Shown here: piece by piece, positions 15,831-25,477 of the stretch
Position numbering within the stretch: position 1 is the first letter of the stretch
Layout of the letters: each line of letters opens with the position of its first letter
NCBI GenBank assembly: GCA_013373385.1
Contig: JABXHX010000030.1
Coordinates: forward strand, 1 to 64,000
Direction: 5' to 3'
Source: Flavobacteriaceae bacterium
Lineage (GTDB): Bacteria > Bacteroidota > Bacteroidia > Flavobacteriales > Flavobacteriaceae
DNA: 64,000 bases
Notes under the pieces: model-generated
The model's input: only the letters and a program-made list of their open reading frames with translations
Told to the model about the DNA's origin: nothing
Databases searched by the model: none
Translations under genes and position numbers: made by a program

Positions 15831-15904
15831 TGACTCCGGCAGGATTCAAACCTGCAACCCTCAGAGCCGAAATCTGATATTCTATTCAGTTGAACTACGG
15901 AGCC
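15831..15904 (-). tRNA. tRNA-Arg (anticodon TCG)
   Basis: The minus strand folds into a cloverleaf. The acceptor is GGCTCCG/CGGAGTC with one G-T pair, the anticodon stem TCAGA/TCTGA encloses the loop TTTCGGC (anticodon TCG, reading CGA and possibly other CGN codons), and the T arm is GCAGG-TTTGAAT-CCTGC. The 3' CCA is not encoded after the discriminator A, so it must be added post-transcriptionally. The gene is about 70 bases upstream of the next minus-strand feature boundary and is absent from the ORF track. Confidence 0.95.
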
Positions 15905-15921
15905 TTTTAAGATAGATTATC

Positions 15922-16371
15922 TTATCCTAAATTTTTCTTAACTAAGGTAGAAATGGTTTTTCCATCTGCCTGCCCTGCTAATTGTTTAGAAACAATTCCC
16001 ATTACTTTTCCCATATCTTTCATACTTGTTGCACCAACTTGCGCTATAGTAGCAACTACAACTTTTTCTATTTCTTCTTCAGATAATGCTTCTGGTAAAA
16101 ATTGCTCTATCACTGCTGCTTCTGCTATTTCTGGTTCCGCTAAATCTTGTCTCCCTTGTTGTATAAAAACAGTAGCACTGTCTTTACGTTGCTTTACTTG
16201 TTTTTGTAAGATTTTCATTTCTTGATCTTCTGTCAACGCATTGGCCGCACCATTTTCTGTTTTTGCTAATAAAATGGCAGATTTTACAGATCGTAAAGCT
16301 TGTAAAGCAACTGTGTCTTTAGATTTCATGGCTGCTTTTAGTTGTTCCATTATTAATTTTTCTAAACTCAT
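15922..16371 (-). CDS. yqeY: GatB/YqeY domain protein
   Basis: The 149-aa protein matches YqeY: MSLEKLIMEQLKAAMKSKDTVALQALRSVKSAI at the N-terminus and VGATSMKDMGKVMGIVSKQLAGQADGKTISTLVKKNL at the C-terminus, a domain homologous to the tail of GatB. The GatB tail helps the amidotransferase engage tRNA. Free-standing YqeY is thought to be tRNA- or translation-related, but its role is unproven. A TATCTTTG promoter element and the ftsZ terminator lie between it and ftsZ, so it is transcribed separately from the dcw cluster. Confidence 0.92.
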   Translation of the reverse strand: MSLEKLIMEQLKAAMKSKDTVALQALRSVKSAILLAKTENGAANALTEDQEMKILQKQVKQRKDSATVFIQQGRQDLAEPEIAEAAVIEQFLPEALSEEEIEKVVVATIAQVGATSMKDMGKVMGIVSKQLAGQADGKTISTLVKKNLG

Positions 16372-16390
16372 TTTTTATTTTTTAGAAATG

Positions 16391-16398
16391 CAAAGATA
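16391..16398 (-). promoter_or_regulatory. Candidate -7 element of yqeY
   Basis: TATCTTTG on the minus strand matches TAnnTTTG, about 20 bases before the ATG and just after the ftsZ terminator hairpin. Confidence 0.45.
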
Positions 16399-16403
16399 CA
16401 CAT

Positions 16404-16434
16404 AAAAAAAATTCCTAATTACTTAGGAATTTTT
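16404..16434 (-). terminator. Terminator of the dcw cluster, after ftsZ
   Basis: A 12-bp stem (16407-16418 with 16423-16434; AAAAATTCCTAA and its complement) has a 4-base loop, followed on the minus strand by a run of T. It marks the end of the division/cell wall operon. Confidence 0.8.
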
Positions 16435-16473
16435 AAATCAAACTGAATAATTCAATAATTAGTATTACATAAG

Positions 16474-18381
16474 TTAATCTACATTATCGTGTAAAAATGA
16501 GTTGTTTGAGCGCAACTGAATATCATCATTTGCATCTGTACTTAAGGTGGTTTTTGATTTGCTTAAATCTGAGTTTACCTCATCTAAATCTACTCCCATT
16601 CTTTTATAGGCAGGCTGACGCTCAATATCATCAATGTTTTTATTTACATGATCTGTAAATTTATAATTGAATCCTTTCATTTTTTGTCTTCTCAATTCTG
16701 CAGTTTTTTCTAGCTCTGCAATTGTTAAACTCAACGGAGAAACCTCTTCAGAAATGGTCTCTATATCTTCAACTTTTTGAGTTGGTGTTGTTTTAACCGT
16801 AAATGCTAGCTCTTCTTCAACTACTTCTTTTTCCTCGTTTATTTTAGAGCTCTTTGCAATAGTTGGCTCTACATCAAAATCTTCTAAAACGAATCTCTTT
16901 TCAACTACTTTTTCATCTTCAGCAACAATTTCTACAGCATCGTTAACAACAATATCATTTGCATCTTCTATTGACAAATCAAAATGTACTTTCTTTTCTT
17001 CTGACACTGGCTTAATTTCTTCATAGCTATTTAACGGTAAATCAAAAAGTAACTCTGCTGCTAGCTGGACTGGTTCTTCTACAATTTCATCTTCAATAGT
17101 TGGCGCAACATTAGTTATAATAAAATCATCTTCAGAAATTAGTTCAGGCTCAATTTCATCATATACAACATTGATATTATTGATAAAATCTGTTGTTGGT
17201 ATTAGATTATTAGTTATTGTTTCTGCTTCGTCATCTTCGTCTAAAACATGTACTATTTTAGCATTAGTCTTTTGCAAAGGTGCTGAATTAATTTCTGATG
17301 ATTTTTTAACCGATCCGTCAGAAAAATCATAGCTAGCTTTTTGTTCATCTTCTAAAGTATGAATGATTTTCTTTACCTCTGTATTGGTAATATTACTTTG
17401 TTGGTCGGCAGCAAAACCAGTTGCAACAATGGTAACAGAAATAGCATCTCCTAACTCTTGATCTTCTCCAATACCCATAATAATATTAGCCTCATAACCT
17501 GCTTCAATTTGGATATAGTCATTAATTTCTCCTATTTCATCTAATGTTACTTCATCAGAACCAGATACAATTAACAGCAATACATTTTTAGCTCCTGTAA
17601 TTTTATTGTCATTTAACAACGGAGAATCTAATGCTTTAATAATTGCATTTTTAGCTCTATTAACTCCAGATTCTTTTGCAGAACCCATAATTGCCGTTCC
17701 GCTATTAGACAATACGGTTTTGGCATCGTGCAAATCTATATTTTGCTTGTAATGATGTGTTATTACTTCTGCAATACCTCTTGCTGCGGTAGACAAAACT
17801 TCATCTGCCTTAGAAAAACCAGCTTTAAACCCTAAATTACCGTATACTTCTCTAAGTTTATTATTGTTAATAACAATTAACGAATCTACATTTCCGCGTA
17901 ACGTATCGATTCCAATTTGAGCTTGTTTTGAGCGCATTCTTCCTTCAAATTGAAACGGCATGGTTACAATACCAACAGTTAAAATATCCATGTCTTTGGC
18001 TATTTTAGCTATAATTGGAGCAGCACCTGTACCGGTACCACCACCCATACCTGCGGTAATAAACACCATTTTGGTATGTGTACTTAGCATCTGTTGAATT
18101 TCTCCAATACTTTCTTGGGCTGCTTTTTCTCCAATTTCTGGATTAGCACCCGCACCAAGACCAGAAGTTAAATTGGCTCCTAACTGAATTTTGTTAGGAA
18201 CACCACTATTTTCTAGGGCTTGTGCGTCTGTATTACAGATTACAAAATCTACACCTCTAATGTCTTGATGAAACATGTGGTTAACTGCATTACTACCTCC
18301 ACCACCAACACCAATTACTTTGATAGCATTTGATTGTGATTTTGGCATTTCGAATACAATGCCATCTAATTCTTCGCTCAT
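16474..18381 (-). CDS. ftsZ: Cell division protein FtsZ
   Basis: The tubulin-like GTPase polymerises into the division ring. The N-terminal GTPase domain occupies about residues 15-330, with GVGGGGSNAVNHM and the tubulin signature GGGTGTGAAP near residue 110, and RMRSKQAQIGIDTLRGNVD further on. At 635 aa it is far longer than the roughly 380-aa E. coli protein. The extra length is a Glu/Asp/Val-rich linker (about 350-560) that is probably disordered. The C-terminal block MKGFNYKFTDHVNKNIDDIERQPAYKR, and the final LRSNNSFLHDN, are the expected Bacteroidota-type C-terminal peptides for partner binding. It is the last gene of the dcw cluster, 37 bases after ftsA. Confidence 0.97.
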   Translation of the reverse strand: MSEELDGIVFEMPKSQSNAIKVIGVGGGGSNAVNHMFHQDIRGVDFVICNTDAQALENSGVPNKIQLGANLTSGLGAGANPEIGEKAAQESIGEIQQMLSTHTKMVFITAGMGGGTGTGAAPIIAKIAKDMDILTVGIVTMPFQFEGRMRSKQAQIGIDTLRGNVDSLIVINNNKLREVYGNLGFKAGFSKADEVLSTAARGIAEVITHHYKQNIDLHDAKTVLSNSGTAIMGSAKESGVNRAKNAIIKALDSPLLNDNKITGAKNVLLLIVSGSDEVTLDEIGEINDYIQIEAGYEANIIMGIGEDQELGDAISVTIVATGFAADQQSNITNTEVKKIIHTLEDEQKASYDFSDGSVKKSSEINSAPLQKTNAKIVHVLDEDDEAETITNNLIPTTDFINNINVVYDEIEPELISEDDFIITNVAPTIEDEIVEEPVQLAAELLFDLPLNSYEEIKPVSEEKKVHFDLSIEDANDIVVNDAVEIVAEDEKVVEKRFVLEDFDVEPTIAKSSKINEEKEVVEEELAFTVKTTPTQKVEDIETISEEVSPLSLTIAELEKTAELRRQKMKGFNYKFTDHVNKNIDDIERQPAYKRMGVDLDEVNSDLSKSKTTLSTDANDDIQLRSNNSFLHDNVD

Positions 18382-18418
18382 AATTACTCTTCTATTTTAT
18401 AGGGTTCTTTTTTATTTT

Positions 18419-19750
18419 TTATTCTGCGTTGTCTAAAAATTCTTTGAATTGCTCTGTGAATTTCTCGAAAAAAGATTTTCTCTTTTTTGTTGGTTTCTTT
18501 TTCTCTGCTGCTGGTTCTTCTTCAGTAACTTCATCTGCAGGTTCATTTTCTAGTGGCTGTGGAATTTCTGTTAATTCTTGCTGTTTCCCTTCTTTTTCTA
18601 AACCTTCCATTAACAAACCAACGGCTGTTGCAAAAGACGGGCTTGATAATGCATCGTCAGAATCTCCAGCTAAATGCTCATTTGGGTAGCCAATTCTAGC
18701 ATCCATGCCAGTTATATATTCTACTAACTGACGTAAATGTTTTAATTGAGAACCTCCTCCTGTCAATACAATTCCTGCTATTAGTTTTCCTTTAACAGTT
18801 TCGTGTCCATAATTTTTAATTTCTAAATACACATGCTCAATAATTTCTTGTACTCTGGCATGGATAATTTTAGAAAGGTTTTTTAGTGTGATTTCTTTTG
18901 GCTCTCTACCTCTCAATCCTGGAATTGATACAATTTCTGTTTCTTTATTTTCTCCTGGCCAAGCAGAACCAAATTTTATTTTTAACAGTTCTGCCTGTTT
19001 TTCTATGATTGAACAACCTTCTTTGATATCTTCTGTAATCACATTTCCACCAAATGGGATAACTGCTGTATGACGAATAATTCCATCTTTAAAGATGGCT
19101 AAATCTGTAGTTCCGCCTCCAATATCAATCAAAGCTACACCGGCTTCTTTTTCTTCTTGGCTTAGTACTGATGCCGCAGAAGCTAAAGGTTCTAAAGTGA
19201 TATCAGACAAATCTAACCCTGCACTTTTAACACATCTTCCTATATTTCTTATTGATGAAACTTGTCCAACAACTACATGAAAATTAGCTTCTAATCTTCC
19301 GCCGTACATTCCTATCGGTTCTTTGATTTCTCCTTGGCTATCTACCTTAAATTCTTGTGGCAAAACATGAATTATTTCTTCACCAGGCAACATCACTAAT
19401 TTATGCACTTGATTTACCAAATTGTCTATATCGTGCTCATCTATTACTTCGTCTGCATTAGGTCTAGTAATATAGTCGCTGTGGTGTAAGCTTCTGATGT
19501 GTTGCCCTGCAATACCAACTACTACATTGTTTATTTTTTGACCCGAAACATTTTCTGCCTCATCAACTGCTTGCTGAATAGATTGTATGGTTTGTGTAAT
19601 ATTACTAACTACACCTCTTTTTACTCCTAAACTCTTTGCTTTACCAATACCTAAAACTTCTAATTTTCCGTATTCGTTCTTTTTACCAATCATGGCAACA
19701 ATCTTGGTAGTACCAATATCTAAACCTACTGATATTTTATTGTTTTCCAT
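18419..19750 (-). CDS. ftsA: Cell division protein FtsA
   Basis: At 443 aa, this actin-like ATPase tethers FtsZ filaments to the membrane. Phosphate-1 motif SVGLDIGTTKIVAMIG is at the N-terminus; the SHS2/1C-domain insert, phosphate-2 motif LIDIGGGTTDLAIF (about residue 205) and adenosine motif GIVLTGGGSQLKHL (about 330) follow. The C-terminus has a charged linker (EEEPAAEKKKPTKKRK) and a final amphipathic helix (SFFEKFTEQFKEFLDNAE), the membrane-targeting sequence. It lies between ftsQ and ftsZ as usual, with small gaps that indicate cotranscription. Confidence 0.96.
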   Translation of the reverse strand: MENNKISVGLDIGTTKIVAMIGKKNEYGKLEVLGIGKAKSLGVKRGVVSNITQTIQSIQQAVDEAENVSGQKINNVVVGIAGQHIRSLHHSDYITRPNADEVIDEHDIDNLVNQVHKLVMLPGEEIIHVLPQEFKVDSQGEIKEPIGMYGGRLEANFHVVVGQVSSIRNIGRCVKSAGLDLSDITLEPLASAASVLSQEEKEAGVALIDIGGGTTDLAIFKDGIIRHTAVIPFGGNVITEDIKEGCSIIEKQAELLKIKFGSAWPGENKETEIVSIPGLRGREPKEITLKNLSKIIHARVQEIIEHVYLEIKNYGHETVKGKLIAGIVLTGGGSQLKHLRQLVEYITGMDARIGYPNEHLAGDSDDALSSPSFATAVGLLMEGLEKEGKQQELTEIPQPLENEPADEVTEEEPAAEKKKPTKKRKSFFEKFTEQFKEFLDNAE

Positions 19751-19756
19751 CTTGCT

Positions 19757-20476
19757 TTATTTTGCACACACAACTTGATTGTGATATTTTAAATTTATTG
19801 TCTTATACTGCTCAATTGTTTTATCAACATAAGCTTTGTTATAAAAAGCTTTCAACTTTTTGAATTTAATGTTCATTTCTTTTAATGTTCCAAATTCAAT
19901 TTTATATTGTCCACTTCTCACACTTAAAATAAACTCATCATTCTGCGTTTTATGTATTCCAATAATCTCTTTTTTTAAAAAATTATCGGTTAAAATTACA
20001 TTGACAAAACGTGTAATTTCTTTTAAATTTTCTTTGTTTATTTTCCCTGTTACCAGAATTACTCTTGCAGAATAATTCTCTGACAATGGTACTACTACCC
20101 CTTGTTTATCAACATAGTATGACGAGTTATTTGTATTAACTCTAGCTACTGGCGTACGCTGCTTTACTATGGTTTTTAAAACCCCATCGATTGTAAAAAA
20201 AACTGTGGCTTGTTCTATATAGGGATTAGATTGCACAGTTTGCTCTAAACTTTGTAAATCTATAACAGATTTTGGTTGGTTTTTAACTGTAACATTATTT
20301 TGTATTAACAATTTATTAACCATAGTTTGAGTTAAAAAAAAGTTGTTTCCCTCTTTAAATTCTATTTCAATTTTCTTTACTCTTTTACTATAATTTTTTG
20401 CGGTAGAAAAACTATATAAAAAAGCTACAGTTATTAATAACACTATAGAAGTAAGATATGTTACTGCTTTTTTCAT
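19757..20476 (-). CDS. ftsQ: Cell division protein FtsQ/DivIB
   Basis: The 239-aa bitopic membrane protein has a short cytoplasmic N-terminus, one TM helix (about residues 5-24) and a POTRA-like periplasmic domain. It contains the segment LEQTVQSNPYIEQATVFFTIDGVLKTIVKQRTPVARV, typical of FtsQ (NPxIxxAxVxxxxPxxLxIxVxExxPVA), then the beta domain with YYVDKQGVVVPL. FtsQ links early and late divisome proteins (FtsB/FtsL). Its position between murC and ftsA is standard. The start directly abuts the murC stop. Confidence 0.93.
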   Translation of the reverse strand: MKKAVTYLTSIVLLITVAFLYSFSTAKNYSKRVKKIEIEFKEGNNFFLTQTMVNKLLIQNNVTVKNQPKSVIDLQSLEQTVQSNPYIEQATVFFTIDGVLKTIVKQRTPVARVNTNNSSYYVDKQGVVVPLSENYSARVILVTGKINKENLKEITRFVNVILTDNFLKKEIIGIHKTQNDEFILSVRSGQYKIEFGTLKEMNIKFKKLKAFYNKAYVDKTIEQYKTINLKYHNQVVCAK

Positions 20477-21823
20477 TTAGTTAATTAGTTTAGATTTTAA
20501 AGTATTTACCACATTACCTACCATATTTCCAATATCTCCTGCCCCAAGCATAACTACTATTTTTGCCGAGGCCTTTTCTATTTCTTTTACCAATTGATTT
20601 TCTGCAACCAATTTTTTATTTTTTTGAGTGATTTTATCTAACAACCATGTTGAGTTTACACCATGTATGGGTGTTTCTCTGGCTGGATAAATATCTAGTA
20701 ACAAAACTTCATCAAACTTAGAAAGTGTAGACGCAAAATCGTCTGCAAAATCTTTGGTTCTACTAAATAAATGCGGTTGAAAAATTACCAGTACTTTTTC
20801 TTCAGGATACATTTCTCTAACCGATTTTTCTACTGCATTAATTTCTGTTGGATGATGCGCATAATCATCTATCAATACTAAATTCGGAGTATTTATTTTA
20901 TACGAAAATCTTCGTTGCACTCCTTTAAATGTACTTAATTGTTGTTTTATTGTTTCTAGCGGAACACCAAATTCATTTGCCATTGCCAAAGCCGCTAACG
21001 CATTCATTATATTGTGTTTACCTGGTAAATAAAAAACGATGTCTTTTATAGTTTCTGTGGGTGTTTGCACATCAAAAACATAGTTTCCTTTGTTAATTTT
21101 TAAGTTGTATGCCTTATAATCAGCTGTTTCATTGATTGCATAAGTCAACCCTTTTATAGGCAGTCCTTTGGCTACAATTAGCGTATCAGACACCTTGGCA
21201 GCAAACTCATTAAAAGATTCTACCAATGCATCATGCGCTCCATAAATATCTAAATGATCTGCATCCATAGAAGTAATACATGCAATATTGGGTGACAATT
21301 GTAAAAAAGAGCGATCAAACTCGTCTGCTTCTACAACCGACACATTATCTTCTCCTAAGATTAAATTAGAGTTGTAATTTTCTGCAATTCCACCTAAAAA
21401 AGAAGTTGCTTTTACAGGTTGCATGATGTGCCCTAAGATAGATGAAGTGGTTGTTTTTCCATGAGTGCCTGCAACCGCTAGGCAGGTTGTATTTTTAGTA
21501 ATAACTCCTAAAATTTCTGCTCTTTTTAACACCGTAAAGTTAGCTTTTACCAAATAGTTAAACTCTAGGTGATCTTTAGGAATTGCTGGTGTATACACCA
21601 CCAATGTTTTTTTGGTGTCTAAAAATGAAATTGGAATGTTTTTAACCGCATCTTCAAAATGAATAGCGATACCTAATTCTTGCAACGAATCTGTAATGTT
21701 AGTCTGAGTTTTATCATAGCCCGCAACATTTTTTCCATTCGCAGCAAAATAACGCGCCAACGCACTCATACCAATCCCTCCGATTCCTATAAAATAAATA
21801 TTATGTATTACATTTAAATTCAC
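20477..21823 (-). CDS. murC: UDP-N-acetylmuramate--L-alanine ligase, GTG start
   Basis: At 448 aa, this first amino-acid-adding Mur ligase joins L-Ala to UDP-MurNAc, using ATP in the cytoplasm. The N-terminal Rossmann motif is [18 protein letters not shown], the ATP P-loop [11 protein letters not shown] near residue 120, and the C-terminal domain holds [11 protein letters not shown] and [14 protein letters not shown]. The start codon is GTG at 21823 ([11 protein letters not shown]); it overlaps the murG stop in a GTGA arrangement, so translation is likely coupled. No ATG alternative precedes the Rossmann motif. Confidence 0.95.
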   Translation of the reverse strand: MNLNVIHNIYFIGIGGIGMSALARYFAANGKNVAGYDKTQTNITDSLQELGIAIHFEDAVKNIPISFLDTKKTLVVYTPAIPKDHLEFNYLVKANFTVLKRAEILGVITKNTTCLAVAGTHGKTTTSSILGHIMQPVKATSFLGGIAENYNSNLILGEDNVSVVEADEFDRSFLQLSPNIACITSMDADHLDIYGAHDALVESFNEFAAKVSDTLIVAKGLPIKGLTYAINETADYKAYNLKINKGNYVFDVQTPTETIKDIVFYLPGKHNIMNALAALAMANEFGVPLETIKQQLSTFKGVQRRFSYKINTPNLVLIDDYAHHPTEINAVEKSVREMYPEEKVLVIFQPHLFSRTKDFADDFASTLSKFDEVLLLDIYPARETPIHGVNSTWLLDKITQKNKKLVAENQLVKEIEKASAKIVVMLGAGDIGNMVGNVVNTLKSKLIN

Positions 21824-22914
21824 TTTCTTACTAATTTTTCTATTTCATTTACAATCTGACTCGTTGCATTTGGCAGCGCCAACTCTTTTATATTTTCTGA
21901 TAAACTTTCTTGTTTTCCTTTGTCTTTTAACAAGGTTTCAAAAACTATCGGAAATGTTTCTAACTCACTTTCTTGAACTAAAATCGCTGCATGTTTATCG
22001 GCTATTGATTTTGCATTTTTTGTTTGATGGTCTTCAGCAACATTGGGAGACGGAATAAAGATGGTTGGTTTACCAACGATACATAATTCTGATGCTGAAC
22101 TTGCACCTGCCCTGGAAATGATGAAATCTGCTGCTGCATACGCCAAATCCATTCTGCTTAAAAACTGATGTACTTGCACATTAGGTGACTCATTGTATTT
22201 TTCATATTCATCAACATACAGTTTTCCGCATTGCCAAATAAGCTGAACATTTTGTAATTGAAAAAACGCTATTTGACTTTCTATTAACTGATTTATTTTT
22301 CTTGCCCCTAAACTTCCTCCTAAAATCAATACGGTTTTTTTACTTTTATCTAGCTTGAAATAGCTGATGGCTTCAGCTGTTTTATTGTGAATTGATAATA
22401 AATCTTGACGTACTGGATTACCTGTTTTTACAATTTTAGCTATCGGAAAAAATCGTTCTAAATTGTCATAAGCCACACAAATTTTGTCTGCTTTTTTAGC
22501 TAATAATTTATTGGTGATCCCTGGATATGAATTTTGCTCTTGAATCAGCGTCGGAATTCCTCTTCTACTTGCTACAAGCAAGGTTGGTCCACTTGCAAAG
22601 CCTCCTGTACCTATCACTACATCTGGTTTAAATTTTCTAATGATAGTACTTGCTTTAAAAAGACTACTGAGAAGTTTAAACGGAAAAGAAAGATTTTTTG
22701 CTGTTATTTTTCTTTGGATTCCTGAAATCCATAAGCCTTTTATTTCATAACCAGCTTGAGGCACTTTCTCCATTTCCATTTTATCTTTTGCACCAACAAA
22801 CAAAAATGTTGCATCTGGATATCGCAACTTTAATTCATTTGCAATCGCAATCGCCGGATAAATATGTCCGCCTGTTCCACCACCACTTATCAATATGTTA
22901 ACCGGTTGCTTCAT
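21820..22914 (-). CDS. murG: Undecaprenyldiphospho-muramoylpentapeptide beta-N-acetylglucosaminyltransferase
   Basis: The 364-aa GT28 glycosyltransferase converts lipid I to lipid II at the cytoplasmic membrane face. The signature loops are [19 protein letters not shown] at the N-terminus and [31 protein letters not shown], with the C-terminal donor-binding segment [25 protein letters not shown]. It overlaps murC by 4 bases and follows ftsW by 30 bases, as expected for the dcw order. Confidence 0.97.
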   Translation of the reverse strand: MKQPVNILISGGGTGGHIYPAIAIANELKLRYPDATFLFVGAKDKMEMEKVPQAGYEIKGLWISGIQRKITAKNLSFPFKLLSSLFKASTIIRKFKPDVVIGTGGFASGPTLLVASRRGIPTLIQEQNSYPGITNKLLAKKADKICVAYDNLERFFPIAKIVKTGNPVRQDLLSIHNKTAEAISYFKLDKSKKTVLILGGSLGARKINQLIESQIAFFQLQNVQLIWQCGKLYVDEYEKYNESPNVQVHQFLSRMDLAYAAADFIISRAGASSASELCIVGKPTIFIPSPNVAEDHQTKNAKSIADKHAAILVQESELETFPIVFETLLKDKGKQESLSENIKELALPNATSQIVNEIEKLVRK

Positions 22915-22944
22915 AGAGTCTTTGTTCTTTTTAGATTGTTCTTT

Positions 22945-24135
22945 TTAATCCAATGTTTCATGTAAAATATCTAAAGGATTATCATCTAAAATTGTTTCTT
23001 CTGTTTCGTCTTTGGTAGCGCTTACACTAAGTATCATACCAAGTGCAAAACACGTCATCCAAATAGAGGTTCCTCCACTACTTATCAGTGGTAATGTTTG
23101 TCCGGTTACAGGAAATAAATTACTGGCAACCGCCATGTTTATCATAGCTTGAAAAATAATTGGAATTCCAACTCCAATAACCAACAATGTTGCAAAAATT
23201 GTATTTGCTTTTTTTGCTGCGATTAATATTCTAAAGAGCAATAAAAAGTAAATAAAGATGACTGAAAATGCACCTACCAATCCAAATTCTTCTACAATAA
23301 TTGCATAAATAAAATCTGATGAAGATTGTGGTAAAAAGTTTTTTTGCACACTTTTTCCCGGGCCTTTCCCTGTTAATCCACCAGTAGCAATAGCAATCTT
23401 TGCTTTGGTTACTTGATAACCTTCTTCTAAATTACCTTTAGAAAAGTTTTCTATTCTACTTTGCCAAGTAGAAACACGGTTTGGCATAGCATCGGGAAAT
23501 GCTTTTGCCGTTAATATAAATAAGGTCAATACTAAAGCGCTAGCTCCTAAAATGTATCCAATATATTTTAATGGATATCCACCAATAAACCCAAGTAACA
23601 CTACCATAAAGAAGATGATAGCTGTGGTAGAAAAATTTGCTGGTAATATAAGCATCAGAATGATTCCTACTGGTAACCATAGCTGCCATAAACTTTCTTT
23701 AAATGCTATTTTTTTTTCTTTATTTTTTGCCAAATACCTAGCTACATATACCATAACAATTACTCCTGCTAAGGTTGATGTTTGAAAACCTACACCTACA
23801 AAAGGAATACGAATCCATCTACTTGCGTTGGCTCCACCAATGGTGGTTCCTTGAGAAAGTGTATATATTAATAAGATAACAACTACTGGTAACATAAGCA
23901 CAGAACCACCACTAAAATATCTGTACGGAATTTTATGTACACCATAAATAATAATAAAGCCCATAATTAATAAAACCATATGCTTTATTAGGTATCCAAA
24001 AGTTGAACCCGAGCCTACAACATATACTAAGTTTGTACTAGCACTATACACTGGCATAAATGAAAATACCGCAAGTACTGCAACGATTGCCCAAATGGTC
24101 TTATCGCCTTTGATATGTTTAAATAGGTGTTGCAT
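22945..24135 (-). CDS. ftsW: FtsW, SEDS-family peptidoglycan glycosyltransferase
   Basis: At 396 aa with about ten TM helices, this belongs to the FtsW/RodA/SpoVE (SEDS) family. Characteristic segments are GGANASRWIRIPFVGVGFQTSTLAG, the loop with GLTGKGPGKSVQKNFLPQSSSDFIYAIIVEEFGLVG and the signature SNLFPVTGQTLPLISSGGTSIW near residue 350. With FtsI it polymerises septal peptidoglycan. The gene stands between murD and murG. The cytoplasmic C-tail is acidic (ATKDETEETILDDNPLD). Confidence 0.96.
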   Translation of the reverse strand: MQHLFKHIKGDKTIWAIVAVLAVFSFMPVYSASTNLVYVVGSGSTFGYLIKHMVLLIMGFIIIYGVHKIPYRYFSGGSVLMLPVVVILLIYTLSQGTTIGGANASRWIRIPFVGVGFQTSTLAGVIVMVYVARYLAKNKEKKIAFKESLWQLWLPVGIILMLILPANFSTTAIIFFMVVLLGFIGGYPLKYIGYILGASALVLTLFILTAKAFPDAMPNRVSTWQSRIENFSKGNLEEGYQVTKAKIAIATGGLTGKGPGKSVQKNFLPQSSSDFIYAIIVEEFGLVGAFSVIFIYFLLLFRILIAAKKANTIFATLLVIGVGIPIIFQAMINMAVASNLFPVTGQTLPLISSGGTSIWMTCFALGMILSVSATKDETEETILDDNPLDILHETLD

Positions 24136-24138
24136 ATA

Positions 24139-25476
24139 TTATAAGATTGCTCTTACTGCTTTTTTAAATTGTCTACCTCTGTCTTCGTAGTTATCAAATA
24201 AATCGAAGCTTGCACATGCAGGAGACAACAATACATTATCACCTTCTACTGCCAATTTTGCTGCTACTTTAACAGCTTCTTCTGCACCTGCTGTTTCTAC
24301 AATTACTTCTACCACGTTTTGAAATGTTTCAATAATTTTTTTGCTATCTACCCCTAAGCAAACAATAGCTTTTACTTTTTCTCTTACCAGAGGCATCAAA
24401 TCGTGATAGTCATTTCCTTTATCAACTCCACCAACAATCCAAACTGTTGGATTGCTCATACACTCTAATGCATAAAATGTAGCATTTACATTGGTTGCTT
24501 TAGAATCGTTAATATATTGCACACCTTTTACTTTTTGCACATTTTCTAAACGATGTTCTGCGCCTTCAAAATTTGAAAGACTTTCTTTTATGGTTTGCTT
24601 CCTTACTTTAAGCAATTGGGCTGCCATAGCAGATGCCATGGCATTTTTTACATTGTGCTTACCTTGTATTGTTAAATTTGATAGTGGCATATTAAACTGT
24701 TCTGTATTAATTTTTATATGTATTTTATTCTCTTTTATAAATGCTCCAAATTCTAATTCTTTTTCTGCTGAAAAGGGAAGAAGTTGTGCTTCTGTTGTAT
24801 TTTTTTGCAACCAATCTACTGATGCCGTATCGTCTGCATCGTAAATCAGATAATCTTTCGCTGTTTGATTTTTTGTTATTCTAAATTTTGATTGGACATA
24901 GTTGTTAAAGTCGTATTCATATCTATCTAAATGATCTGGCGTTATATTGGTAATAATTGCAATATGTGGACTAAATTTTTCAATTCCGTCTAACTGAAAA
25001 CTACTTAATTCAAGTACATACGTGTTGTATTCTTGCTGTGCTACTTGCTGCGCAAAACTATCGCCAATATTACCTGCTACACCTACATTTAACTTTGCTT
25101 GTTTTAACACGTGGTGCGTCAACAACGTAGTGGTTGTTTTACCATTTGAACCCGTGACACCTACAATGGTTGCGTTGGTAAATTGACTAGCAAATTCAAT
25201 CTCAGAAATTACAGGAATGCGTAAGCTTTTTAGTTTTTGCACAAGGGCTACTTTCTCTGGAATTCCTGGGCTTTTCATCACCACGTCTGCATTTAAAATG
25301 TTAGCTTCTGTATGATAATTTTCTTCAAATGCTATCTCATTATGTAAAAGAACTTCTTTGTATTTTTGAGCAATACTTCCTTTATCAGAAACAAATACTT
25401 CGTAGTTTTTTTGTTTCGCCAAGATTGCAGTTCCTACACCGCTTTCTCCTCCTCCTAACACAACAATTTTTTTCAT
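24139..25476 (-). CDS. murD: UDP-N-acetylmuramoylalanine--D-glutamate ligase
   Basis: At 445 aa, this adds D-Glu to UDP-MurNAc-L-Ala. The N-terminal domain begins MKKIVVLGGGESGVGTAILAK, the P-loop is GVTGSNGKTTTTLLTHHVL near residue 108, and the central domain carries ITNITPDHLDRY. The C-terminal domain has INDSKATNVNATFYAL and LLSPACASFDLFDNYEDRG, both hallmarks of MurD. It is flanked by mraY and ftsW with gaps of 1 and 3 bases, so the operon is tight. Confidence 0.97.
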   Translation of the reverse strand: MKKIVVLGGGESGVGTAILAKQKNYEVFVSDKGSIAQKYKEVLLHNEIAFEENYHTEANILNADVVMKSPGIPEKVALVQKLKSLRIPVISEIEFASQFTNATIVGVTGSNGKTTTTLLTHHVLKQAKLNVGVAGNIGDSFAQQVAQQEYNTYVLELSSFQLDGIEKFSPHIAIITNITPDHLDRYEYDFNNYVQSKFRITKNQTAKDYLIYDADDTASVDWLQKNTTEAQLLPFSAEKELEFGAFIKENKIHIKINTEQFNMPLSNLTIQGKHNVKNAMASAMAAQLLKVRKQTIKESLSNFEGAEHRLENVQKVKGVQYINDSKATNVNATFYALECMSNPTVWIVGGVDKGNDYHDLMPLVREKVKAIVCLGVDSKKIIETFQNVVEVIVETAGAEEAVKVAAKLAVEGDNVLLSPACASFDLFDNYEDRGRQFKKAVRAIL

Positions 25477-25477
25477 G

